A DNA stretch of 64,000 bases. It comes from Micromonospora sp. DSM 45708. Lineage in GTDB: Bacteria; Actinomycetota; Actinomycetes; Mycobacteriales; Micromonosporaceae. The notes under the pieces are model-generated. The model saw only the letters and a program-made list of their open reading frames with translations. It did no database searches and was not told the DNA's origin. Of this stretch, positions 49,361 through 56,807 are shown piece after piece (within the stretch, counting starts at the first letter, position 1; each line of letters starts with the position of its first letter). The stretch lies in NCBI RefSeq assembly GCF_039566955.1, contig NZ_CP154796.1, positions 6,696,001-6,760,000 on the forward strand. The letters run 5' to 3'. The position numbers and the translations under genes were made by a program.

Positions 49361-50887
49361 TCAGCGGGCGGGTGGTCGTACCGACAGCTCATGGTGGAAG
49401 ACGTCGCGGGGGTCCCAGCGCGCCTTGACCTGTTGCAGCCGCCGGTAGTTGGGTCCGAAGTAGACATCGGGCCAGGGGCGGGTCGCGGTGGTGAGATCGA
49501 TGTCGGGGTAGTTGATGTAGGCTCCGCCCGGGGGTACACCGCCGGTGTCCGCGTACATGTCCCGGTAGAACTCGCGGATCCAGGCCAGGTGTCGCGGGTC
49601 CGAGGCCGCGTCGGTCCAACCGGCGAGGTAGAACAGCAGCATGGAGGCGTCCCGGTGGACGTCGGCGGTGGCGGTGGCTGGCACGGCGTTGATCGCGCCG
49701 CCGTAGGTGTTGAGGCTCAACGAACCGGCGGGCAGGTCACTGTCGCGGGTGAGGTGGCGGTAGACGACCTGCAAGTGCCGCTCGGTCAGGGGCGCGCGAT
49801 GGAAGGCGGACTTGACCTTCAACCGCCAGTTCTTGCCGTCGTCGCCGTGGCCGCCGAGGGTCGCGGTCAGCCAGGGCAGCGTTTCCAACGATAGGGTAGG
49901 GGTGACGCCGACGCCGTCGCCGAGCGCTCCGACGAGTTCGTCGAGCAGGTGTCGGCTGTCGTGCGGGACCTGGCCGGCGAGGGTGTGGTTGCCGGTCCGC
50001 GGACGGAGCAGGACCAGTTCGGCGTACAGGTGTCTGCCGCGGGAGTCGGGTGCGCTGTTGCGGACGCACCAGCGGCCGAAGTTGCCGGCGAGGCGGTGAA
50101 AGCCCTGTTCGTCCATGCCGGCCCACGGCCAGGTGACGGTGAAGTCGAGCACCCGCGCGGGTGGGGTGGGCAGCGAGCGGAACCAGTAGCGCGTGACGAC
50201 GCCGAAGGTCCCTCCGCCGCCGCCGGTGTGCGCCCACCACAGATCGCGGTTCGGGTCTGTCGGCTCCCGGGTGGCGACCACCGCACGGGCGGTACCGTGG
50301 CGGTCGACCACGACCACCTCCACCGCGGAGAGGTGGTCCACGACGAGTCCGTGCAGGCGGGAGAGGCGACCGTAGCCGCCACCCGCGATATGACCGCCGA
50401 CGCCGACGCCCGGGCACGACCCACCGGGAAGGGTCACCCCCCACCCGAGGAAGAGCCTGCGGTACGCCTCGCCGAGCGTGGTGCCCGCCTCGACCGCGAA
50501 ACCGAACCGTCGAGGGTCGTGGTAGACCTCGGTCAGACCGGACAGGTCGATCACCATCCGGACCGCCGGGTCGTCCACGAAGCCCTCGAAGCAGTGCCCG
50601 CCGCCGCGTACCGCCACTCGCCGGCCGGTGCGGACGGCGTCCTGCACGGCCGCCACGACCTGCTCGGTCGAGCCGACCACGCGCACCTCGTCCGGTGTGC
50701 CCACGAACCGTCGGTTGCCGCGACGGACGAGATCCGCGTACCGGGGGTCGTCCGGACGTACCCGGACCGGGCCGAACGGGGACGCACCGGCTGCCGTTGC
50801 CGCGGCGGCGGCGGGGGACGGATAGAGGACGGCGGCGGAGGCGACCGCGCCGGCACGAAGCACATCTCTGCGACTGGGCGAATCCAT
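49361..50887 (-). CDS. Secreted berberine-bridge-type oxidase with bicovalent FAD
   Basis: 508 residues. A Tat-like signal (SRRDVLRAGAVASAAVLYP) starts the protein. The FAD domain shows VRGGGHCFEGF with His98 and GGSCPGVGVGGHIAGGGYGR with Cys158, the pair that links FAD by 8-alpha-histidyl and 6-S-cysteinyl bonds. The C-terminal BBE motif appears as YINYPDIDL followed by YFGPNYRRLQQVKARWDPRD. Relatives oxidise sugars or antibiotic intermediates (for example the aclacinomycin oxidoreductase). It is divergent from a TetR gene across a strong operator. Confidence 0.92.
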   Translation of the reverse strand: MDSPSRRDVLRAGAVASAAVLYPSPAAAAATAAGASPFGPVRVRPDDPRYADLVRRGNRRFVGTPDEVRVVGSTEQVVAAVQDAVRTGRRVAVRGGGHCFEGFVDDPAVRMVIDLSGLTEVYHDPRRFGFAVEAGTTLGEAYRRLFLGWGVTLPGGSCPGVGVGGHIAGGGYGRLSRLHGLVVDHLSAVEVVVVDRHGTARAVVATREPTDPNRDLWWAHTGGGGGTFGVVTRYWFRSLPTPPARVLDFTVTWPWAGMDEQGFHRLAGNFGRWCVRNSAPDSRGRHLYAELVLLRPRTGNHTLAGQVPHDSRHLLDELVGALGDGVGVTPTLSLETLPWLTATLGGHGDDGKNWRLKVKSAFHRAPLTERHLQVVYRHLTRDSDLPAGSLSLNTYGGAINAVPATATADVHRDASMLLFYLAGWTDAASDPRHLAWIREFYRDMYADTGGVPPGGAYINYPDIDLTTATRPWPDVYFGPNYRRLQQVKARWDPRDVFHHELSVRPPAR

Positions 50888-50925
50888 GCCCCGATGGTGT
50901 CGCCGTCGGGCGGACCGCGTGCAGT

Positions 50926-50957
50926 AGTTTCGTCACACGAAGTGCCGTGACGAAACT
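50926..50957. promoter_or_regulatory. TetR operator: perfect 10-bp inverted repeat
   Basis: AGTTTCGTCA-n12-TGACGAAACT between the divergent oxidase and TetR genes (39 bases from the oxidase start, 9 from the regulator start). Its position predicts repression of both genes. Confidence 0.85.
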
Positions 50958-50966
50958 GGAGGCGGC

Positions 50967-51776
50967 GTGCTCGGTGTCCGGTGTGTCGAGTGCGAGGCGG
51001 AGCTGCCCGCCGGCGTCGGCCGAGGGCGTCCGCGCCGCTACTGCTCCCGGCGTTGCCAGGCCCGCGCGTACCGCAGGCGCCGCGAGCACGGCCCCGCCAC
51101 CACCCTGCGTCGCGTCCCCGCTCTGCCCGCGCCCACCGGCGGTGATCCGCGCGACCGGCTGGTCGCCCTCGCGGTCGAGTTGGCGGACGCCGGGGGTGTG
51201 GACGCCGTCTCCATGCGGGTCCTCGCCCGACGCGCCGCCATGCCCGACCACGCCGTGTACCGGCATGTCCGCAACCGGGTGGCCCTCCTCGCCGCGATGG
51301 CCGAGCAGGTCATCGCCGCCCGCCCGCCCGGCGCCGCACCATTACCGCGCGATCCGCGTCAACGGCTCGAACGGCTGGCCGGGGACGAGTGGGCGATGTA
51401 CCGGCGCCATCCCTGGCTGCTGTCCGTCCTCGCCACCGACCGGCCGCCGACCGGGCCGGCGGTCCTCGCCATGGTCGACCGGGTCGTGGCGGCGTTCACC
51501 ACCGCCGGGTACGACCCCGCCGCGGGGTTCCGCGCCTACCTGGCGCTCAGCGGCTTCGCCCAGGGCATGGCCCTCCTCATCCCGCGCGATCCGGCCGACC
51601 ACGCCTGGTGGTCGGCGACCCGCAACCGGCTGGAGCGGACCGGCCGGACCCGGGAACGGCCCTGGCTGGCCGCGGCCAGCCAGACCCGACCCGACACCGA
51701 CCTCGACACCTGGTTCCGGTTCGGCCTGCGCGGGCTGCTCGACGGCCTTTTGGCGGGTGCCCGTTCCACTCACTGA
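50967..51776 (+). CDS. TetR-family regulator with N-terminal zinc finger
   Basis: 269 residues from GTG 50967 with CTGGAGG upstream. Residues 6-31 hold CVEC and CSRRC pairs, a small zinc finger of the kind often seen in FmdB-like or transposon proteins. The TetR HTH follows (VELADAGGVDAVSMRVLARRAAMPDHAVYRHVRNR), then a TetR_C_1-type ligand domain (DEWAMYRRHPWLLSVLATDRPPTGPA). An added zinc finger is unusual in TetR proteins. Likely represses the divergent oxidase. Confidence 0.88.
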   Translation: MLGVRCVECEAELPAGVGRGRPRRYCSRRCQARAYRRRREHGPATTLRRVPALPAPTGGDPRDRLVALAVELADAGGVDAVSMRVLARRAAMPDHAVYRHVRNRVALLAAMAEQVIAARPPGAAPLPRDPRQRLERLAGDEWAMYRRHPWLLSVLATDRPPTGPAVLAMVDRVVAAFTTAGYDPAAGFRAYLALSGFAQGMALLIPRDPADHAWWSATRNRLERTGRTRERPWLAAASQTRPDTDLDTWFRFGLRGLLDGLLAGARSTH

Positions 51777-51950
51777 TCGCGGGCGGTCGCCTACCGTGCG
51801 AAGAGGAGTGGTCCGGGCCGGCACGGTGCCGGCAGCGGTGGACGCGGGGCGATCCGCTACCAGCCGCTCGCCATCACGGACGATGGTGGCCGGGCCCCCG
51901 TTGCGGGGCGACCGACCGGACGCCCCGCAACGAGCCGAACAAGCGATCGG

Positions 51951-53591
51951 TCAGCCGCGGCGCCACTTCTGGTTGGCGCCGCCGTTGCAGGTCCAGAGTT
52001 GCAGGACGGCATCGTTGTTCGGGTTCCAGTCCTTGATGTCGACGCACTTGTTGGCCTGCGGGTTGACGAGGTCGCCGGCTCCGCCGAGAACGAATTGTTG
52101 GGCCGGGTTGCCAGAGCAGTTGGCGATCTGGATGGCGGCGCCGTCGGAGGTGGAGCCCCAGGCGACATCCATGCACTTGTTGTTCTGGGTGCGCAGGGTG
52201 CCGTTGACGAACTCCCAGCGCTGGTTGACGCCGTTCGTGCAGTCCCAGACGATGAGGCGTTGGCCGTCGTTGAAGTTTCCGCCGGGCACATCGATGCACT
52301 TGTTGTGCCAGTTGCTGACGATGGCCGAACCAGCAGCCGGGGGCGGCGTGGTGGGCGGCGGGCTGCCGCCGGTGAAGGGCGAGAGGATGATCGCGGCCGA
52401 GCGGGGGTCGCCGTGGTGCACCAGGGACTCGAAGCCGCCGACGTCGTCGTAGGCGAAGCCGTACGCCTTGCCGTCGGCCATGTTGGCGTGGATGATCCGC
52501 GAGTAGTGGTTGGCCGCGCTGTTGCGGTAGAACTGGTTCGCGTCCAGTACCGGCTCCTGCGACGAGGTGCCCAGGGTGCCTCGGTTCAGCGCCGTGCACA
52601 GCGTCCGTTTGATCTCCGGCTCGATGAACGGTGGGGTGTTCGGGGCGTTGAACACCCCGTCGCAGCCCCAGACGTTGGCCGTGCTGGGCTTGGCGACCGT
52701 GGCGACCTGGGCGCCTGCCGAGTCGGTGAAGACCATGGTGTTGCCGTTGGTCCGGCCGAAGAAGCGCCGGTTCGGCTCGTTGACGCGGGGCACGACGGTG
52801 AGGGTCCGGCTCGTGTAGGCGTTCCACGCTGAGTTGATGTACCCGTCCAGGTAATTGGGGTTCATCAGGCCGGCGTCCATCGCTTTGCCGGGCGCGAGGA
52901 CCCGCAGGACGGTGCCGTCGGAGCGGGTGTACACGGAACGGGCGAAGTCCGGGTTGTTCCGGATCTGGTTGATCACGTTCTCCCGGCCGTTGGCGACCGG
53001 ATCGCCGGTGCGGATCGTCCGTCCGTCGGCGCCGGTGACGCTCACCGCGTGCGGGACGGCGAACATGTCCACCTGGGAACTGTTGAGCCACAGGCCCGAG
53101 TCGTTGTAGGTGAATTCGGACCAGTCGAACAGGATGTCCCGGTTGGGATCCCCGCCGGCCCAGGGTGCGGGTTGGACGAGGCCGTCGGGGCTGAGGCGGA
53201 AGTCCAGCTTCCGACCGAAGGAGAAGTACATCCGGGCCGAGATGAACCGCGGGAATCGTACGGTGACGCTGCCGCCGTTGCTGGGGCCGGGGATGGCGAC
53301 GTCGGGTGCGGGGGTCGGTGGCAGGCCACCGGCGGGCCAGGCGGAGAACTGTCCGGCCGCGTTGACGTAGCCGAGCCGGCCGCCAGGACGGATGTCCTGT
53401 CCGAGGATGTAGAGGAACACCGCCTCGCCGCGACCCGAGTTGTTGACGACGGTGACCGGCAGGAGATCGGGCCCGACTGCGTGCGCCGGACGCGGTATGA
53501 CGGAGATGGTGGTGGCGGCAGTCACGAACAACGCGGCGAGAACGCCGAGCATGACTCTGAGTTGTCGAAGTGTCGCTGATGTGTGTCGCAC
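51951..53591 (-). CDS. Secreted GH64 beta-1,3-glucanase with C-terminal ricin-type lectin domain
   Basis: 546 residues from GTG 53591 (AAGGAG 6 bases upstream). Sec signal peptide (VMLGVLAALFVTAATTISV, ending PAHA). The catalytic part (about 35-410) has LPVTVVNNSGRGEAVFLYILG, PRFISARMYFSFGRKLDF, DWSEFTYNDSGLWLNSSQVDMF with the acidic active-site residues of GH64, and GFAYDDVGGFESLVH. After a PPPTTPPP linker the lectin repeats show CIDVPGG, CMDVAWG, CVDIKDW and QxW motifs (three repeats, CBM13). It degrades fungal or callose-type beta-1,3-glucan. Confidence 0.92.
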   Translation of the reverse strand: MRHTSATLRQLRVMLGVLAALFVTAATTISVIPRPAHAVGPDLLPVTVVNNSGRGEAVFLYILGQDIRPGGRLGYVNAAGQFSAWPAGGLPPTPAPDVAIPGPSNGGSVTVRFPRFISARMYFSFGRKLDFRLSPDGLVQPAPWAGGDPNRDILFDWSEFTYNDSGLWLNSSQVDMFAVPHAVSVTGADGRTIRTGDPVANGRENVINQIRNNPDFARSVYTRSDGTVLRVLAPGKAMDAGLMNPNYLDGYINSAWNAYTSRTLTVVPRVNEPNRRFFGRTNGNTMVFTDSAGAQVATVAKPSTANVWGCDGVFNAPNTPPFIEPEIKRTLCTALNRGTLGTSSQEPVLDANQFYRNSAANHYSRIIHANMADGKAYGFAYDDVGGFESLVHHGDPRSAAIILSPFTGGSPPPTTPPPAAGSAIVSNWHNKCIDVPGGNFNDGQRLIVWDCTNGVNQRWEFVNGTLRTQNNKCMDVAWGSTSDGAAIQIANCSGNPAQQFVLGGAGDLVNPQANKCVDIKDWNPNNDAVLQLWTCNGGANQKWRRG

Positions 53592-53681
53592 GGGCAACTC
53601 CTTCACGAGGGCTGAAACACGACGGGCGGGCAGGATGGCCGCGGTCGCGTCAACGGGGCAGTCGATCCGCCCGGCGCTTCG

Positions 53682-53695
53682 AGAGAGCGCTCTCA
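53682..53695. promoter_or_regulatory. LacI-family (CebR-like) operator
   Basis: AGAGAGCGCTCTCA, a palindrome with the GAGCGCTC core typical of LacI-type sugar repressor sites in actinomycetes (for example TGGGAGCGCTCCCA for CebR). It lies 91 bases upstream of the glucanase start, suggesting glucan-oligomer induction. Confidence 0.7.
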
Positions 53696-53852
53696 CACAC
53701 TGACGGAGTTCGATGTCGAAGTCAACGGGCTCGCTGCTCGTCACCCACGGCCCGGCCCTGCTGGGCCACCGCGCCACGGGCGTGGTGGACCTGGGCCCTC
53801 CGCCAGGCCGGGCCGCGCCCGGTGCGCCGAGACGCGGGACAATCAGGTCGAG

Positions 53853-54134
53853 GTGACCGTCTGCGACAGCATCGCCGAGAGCACGATCTTCGTCCCGCGC
53901 ACGGCGGATGATCAGGAGAACACCGATGAGTCCGTGAATTCGTACCTACGTGATCTGGGACTGCCGCAGCGGCTGAGCGGCTACCGCTGGTTCCAACGCC
54001 CACCCGGCGACCTCACCGTCAAAGACATCGACGAAGCGGTCTACGCGGCGATCAGAGACCTGCCCCGCGATCATCACCCCGCCGAGGCGGTGCCGGCCAT
54101 CCGCGCGGCCCTCGCCCAGTCGTACGGGCGGTGA
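53853..54134 (+). CDS. Small hypothetical protein, possibly a gene fragment
   Basis: 93 residues. The second half (DLTVKDIDEAVYAAIRDLPRDHHPAEAVPAIRAALAQ) is helical and protein-like, the first 20 residues less so. No ribosome site is convincing. It may be the 3' end of a decayed gene. Confidence 0.35.
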   Translation: MTVCDSIAESTIFVPRTADDQENTDESVNSYLRDLGLPQRLSGYRWFQRPPGDLTVKDIDEAVYAAIRDLPRDHHPAEAVPAIRAALAQSYGR

Positions 54135-54667
54135 CTTGGCGACGGGGCGACGGCTGACCCGCTGCTGTGGGCGGCGGTCCCGGATGGCTCGTCGCCCCGT
54201 CACCACGTCCCGAGCGGGCTCAGCAGGAACCCCCACCTGCCGCGTTGGGCCTATCGGAACGATTGTGGGAACGGTGGGCATATGAGGAAGCCCCTGGCCC
54301 AGGGGGTACCCCGTCGCTCCGTCGGGACTCTCACGATCCCCGCTGGTCCTGGCGCCGACACTCAGACTGGTCACTCGTTCGAGTGAACGGCCGGCTTTTC
54401 CGTCACTCGCTGCGAGCTATCGGCCGATCTCGACCAACCGCAGCAGCCCCCCGTCCGCGGTCACACCCCAGATCGCCTCCGCCGCACTGGACGCCTCGTA
54501 GAGCCGGTCGAGAGTCGCTGTTTTCACCGTCGCTGGCCCCACCCGACACCCAAAGACCTGGTCATCACCAACCAGCGCGGACCACCGCCGAAATAGCACA
54601 CCGACAACGCAGCACCATCGGAGCAGCAGATTCCAAATCCTGGGAGGCTCCGTCCAGTCCACGAAGG

Positions 54668-54713
54668 CGATCAAGGCCGCGACCGGCATCTCCGCTAGCC
54701 ACGGCCTTGATCG
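54668..54713. terminator. Hairpin following the inverted tRNA-Arg-like fragment
   Basis: On the minus strand CGATCAAGGCCG pairs with CGGCCTTGATCG. It stands in the same position relative to the tRNA fragment as the hairpins after the three direct att copies. Confidence 0.6.
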
Positions 54714-54718
54714 TGAAG

Positions 54719-54758
54719 TACGCCCGAACGGACTCGAACCGCTGGCCTTCTGATCCGT
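54719..54758 (-). repeat. Diverged tRNA-Arg 3' fragment in inverted orientation
   Basis: The minus strand reads ACGGATCAGAAGG, then CCAGCGGTTCGAGTCC and GTTCGGGCGTA. It aligns along its full length with the tRNA-Arg(ACG) 3' end with about five differences, some in the T-stem. It is not a complete tRNA and may be an att relic from another arginine isoacceptor. Confidence 0.75.
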
Positions 54759-54788
54759 GGACCGAGTGACCGGGCGACCGGGCCGGCG

Positions 54789-55496
54789 TCAGTCGACCAG
54801 CGTGACCGTGCCGGTGTCGAGGTCGTACCGAGCCCCGACCACCTTGAGGGTGCCGGCGTCCACCCGCTCGGCGATCAGGTGGCTGCGCTGCACCAGCCCC
54901 GCGACCTGCGCCCGGACGTTGGCCTGGACGCTGTTCTCCACCACGTCGCCCGGCTGGTCGAGCAGCGGCTCCACCACCGGGCGGAGGCTCTCCACGATCG
55001 TGCCGATGTGGCCGGGAGCGGTACCGCCGGTCCGGATGGCGTTGATCGTGGCGCTTACCGCCCCGCACCGCTCGTGCCCGAGTACGACGATCAGCGGGCT
55101 GTGGAACTCCTCCACGGCGAACTCGACGCTGCCCAGCAGCAGGTCGTCAACGATGTTGCCAGCGACCCGGTTGTCGAACAGGTCGCCCAGACCCTGGTCG
55201 AACAGCACCTCCGGGGCCACCCGGGAGTCGGCGCAGCCCACGATGATGGCGAACGGGTGCTGGCCGGCGGCCAGCCGCTGCAGGGCCGCCATGCTCTGGT
55301 GGGGGTGACGGCTGCTTCCAGTGACGAAGCGGTGGTTGCCGTTGCGCAGCCGACGCAACGCCTCTGTCGGGGTGACGGCGGGCGGCTCGGTGGTGCCGGC
55401 CAGGGCGGGACGGGCGGCCGTGAGCGTGCCGAGGGCGAGGGCGGCGGCACCACCGGTGGCCAGCAGCGATCGACGGGAAACGGGGTTACGCGACAT
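54789..55496 (-). CDS. Exported beta-class carbonic anhydrase
   Basis: 235 residues from MSRNPVSRRSLLATGG, preceded by CTGGAGA. The twin-Arg-like start and hydrophobic stretch (AAALALGTLTAARPALA) indicate a Tat or Sec signal. Zinc ligands are intact: Cys-x-Asp-x-Arg in IVGCADSRVAPEVLFDQG, and His-x2-Cys in VVLGHERCGAVSATI. FDNRVAGNIVDDLLLGSVEFAV is the dimer block. It interconverts CO2 and bicarbonate outside the membrane; exported beta-type enzymes are less common than cytosolic ones. Confidence 0.92.
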   Translation of the reverse strand: MSRNPVSRRSLLATGGAAALALGTLTAARPALAGTTEPPAVTPTEALRRLRNGNHRFVTGSSRHPHQSMAALQRLAAGQHPFAIIVGCADSRVAPEVLFDQGLGDLFDNRVAGNIVDDLLLGSVEFAVEEFHSPLIVVLGHERCGAVSATINAIRTGGTAPGHIGTIVESLRPVVEPLLDQPGDVVENSVQANVRAQVAGLVQRSHLIAERVDAGTLKVVGARYDLDTGTVTLVD

Positions 55497-55516
55497 GGCG
55501 ATCTCCAGAGAGGTCC

Positions 55517-55556
55517 TGATGATCACCTGAGAGGCTGATGATGATCACCTGAGAGG
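55517..55556. repeat. Direct repeat TGATGATCACCTGAGAGG x2
   Basis: Two exact 18-bp copies (55517-55534, 55539-55556), 22 bases apart, about two helical turns, ending 20 bases upstream of the carbonic anhydrase start. Each contains the palindrome TGATCA. Possible activator or repressor sites. Confidence 0.55.
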
Positions 55557-55662
55557 GTTGGCACTCGCCTGCTTTCTACCACTCGGAGATCAAGTCGCGG
55601 CACCCCCGTCGTCAACTGTTCAGTCAATCGATACGTGCTGATTGTCTGGTCGGTCGATGCAT

Positions 55663-55676
55663 TGACTGTCCAGTCA
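55663..55676. promoter_or_regulatory. Palindrome TGACTGTCCAGTCA
   Basis: A 6-bp inverted repeat around two bases, with related CAGTCAATCGAT and CAGTCAGCCGAT segments on both sides (55621-55682). The pattern resembles a TetR-type operator; no regulator gene is adjacent. Confidence 0.4.
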
Positions 55677-55898
55677 GCCGATGCGGGCGGATGAGCCCCG
55701 GACCAGGACCCGAGACGCGGGCACTGCGGTGCTCCGTGGGTGCTCGGATGTCGGGGTACTGGCACGGACCCATTGGAACTGGGATGGATCTAGACGCCAT
55801 CCACGACATCGGTAAGTGTCGCTTGAATCCCATACTTGCGGAGACCCGGTCGGACTGGGTCGGACGCGGTTTGACCGGGCTGGACAACTTGCCGATCG

Positions 55899-55945
55899 GA
55901 CTACGGATCAGAAGGTTAGGGGTTCGAGTCCCTTCGGGCGCACAA
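55899..55945 (+). repeat. tRNA-Arg att core, copy 3
   Basis: 47 bp identical to the tRNA-Arg 3' end, with a 5' flank (GATCG) unlike the tRNA. Outer right boundary of the element array. Confidence 0.95.
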
Positions 55946-56130
55946 GATCAGGAGGGGTCTGACCTGCCGGAACGGCGGTCAGGCCCTCCTTGTATCTGTC
56001 CTCTGTGGTTGGGTGCTCGGTGGGCGCTCGTGCGACGAGCGTCCCTCGCGTCCGGTCCCGTCGGGTGGGCGGCAGTGGCGTCCTCGGGAGCCCGCTCGAC
56101 TACCACCTCGCCATCGACATTTATCAACCC
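55946..56130. repeat. 185-bp imperfect repeat downstream of att copy 3
   Basis: Second copy of the sequence at 48838-49027. The minus strand still reads LINVDGEVVVERAPEDATAA, the same gene tail as at copy 2. It indicates a third, almost wholly deleted element. Confidence 0.85.
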
Positions 56131-56177
56131 CGTCGATAGGGTCTCCGGTAGGAAAGTTCGCCGTACGGGAGGTGGGC

Positions 56178-56498
56178 ATGCCCCGACGAAAGCGCGCGAT
56201 TGCCACCGCGTTGGCCATCGGAGCGACAACGATCGCCCTGGGCGCCACGCCGGCCCACGCCGACCCGGTGGTGCCACGGCACGCCATCGTGATCTGCCAG
56301 AGCGCCAGCTTTTACGCCAACTACGACTCCGCCGGCGGTCCGACCGGCCTGAAGCGCACCCTGTTCTACGGCAACAAGATCGGCCATACGCCGGGGGCGC
56401 ACCCGGTCTACAACGGGTGGGCGGCTTCCTTCGACTTCGGCCCCAACGACTGGGGCTACCTGCGCGCCGAGTGCATCGGTGGGTACGACTCGTGGTGA
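56178..56498 (+). CDS. Small secreted protein, SH3-like (paired with next gene)
   Basis: 106 residues from ATG 56178 with GGGAGG 7 bases upstream. Sec signal (RKRAIATALAIGATTIALGA, ending AHA). The mature part of about 78 residues (IVICQSASFYANYDSAGG, TLFYGNKIGH, GPNDWGYLRAECIGGYDSW) has the strand order of a bacterial SH3 domain and two Cys that could form a disulfide. Its stop overlaps the start of the next gene. Role unknown. Confidence 0.75.
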   Translation: MPRRKRAIATALAIGATTIALGATPAHADPVVPRHAIVICQSASFYANYDSAGGPTGLKRTLFYGNKIGHTPGAHPVYNGWAASFDFGPNDWGYLRAECIGGYDSW

Positions 56499-56785
56499 GC
56501 CGGCGTAGCACCCGGGTGACCGCCGGCCTGCTGGTCGCGGTCGTCGCCGCGACACTCGCCATGCCGACCCCGGCGCAGGCCGCCAACGGCACGATCGGGG
56601 AGCGGGAAACGGTGTGCGCGAGTGACCTGTTCGTCCGCACTCAGCCCGTCGGCGCCTGGATGGGCACCCTCTATCAGGGTCAGACGTTCCTGGTCGAGGG
56701 TCCCCGCAGCGGCGGCTACGTCTACGGGTTTGCCTACGGCCACATCAACCGGCGCGGCTGGGTGCAGGACGGCTGGTTCTGCTGA
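56495..56785 (+). CDS. Small secreted protein with SH3-type domain
   Basis: 96 residues from GTG 56495 (GTGA overlap with the preceding gene). Signal peptide (TRVTAGLLVAVVAATLAM, ending AQA). The mature domain (VCASDLFVRTQPVGAWMGTL, QTFLVEGPRSGGYVYGFAYG, INRRGWVQDGWFC) is a recognisable SH3_3 pattern with Cys near both ends. Such domains bind cell wall peptides or act as secreted partners. Confidence 0.8.
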   Translation: MSRRSTRVTAGLLVAVVAATLAMPTPAQAANGTIGERETVCASDLFVRTQPVGAWMGTLYQGQTFLVEGPRSGGYVYGFAYGHINRRGWVQDGWFC

Positions 56786-56807
56786 GCGGGCCTGCTGGCG
56801 GGGCAGA

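Larger units (their letters stand above)
54135..54788. other. 654-bp region without a supported gene
   Basis: Contains the inverted tRNA-Arg-like fragment (54719-54758) and its hairpin (54668-54713). A minus-strand frame at 54417-54689 ends TATLDRLYEASSAAEAIWGV and GGLLRLVEIGR, protein-like only in its last third, so probably debris. Confidence 0.5.
48791..55945. mobile_element. Integrated island 2 (remnant), about 7.1 kb
   Basis: Flanked by att copies 2 and 3. It has only a C-terminal remnant at the place of the integrase, with no replication or transfer genes. Cargo: FAD oxidase, TetR regulator, beta-glucanase, carbonic anhydrase. It should be immobile unless helped by the integrase of island 1. 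Confidence 0.8.

Noticed and set aside
54417..54689. 90-residue minus-strand gene
   Set aside because: Only the last third looks protein-like and the start overlaps the inverted tRNA fragment's hairpin; more likely debris.
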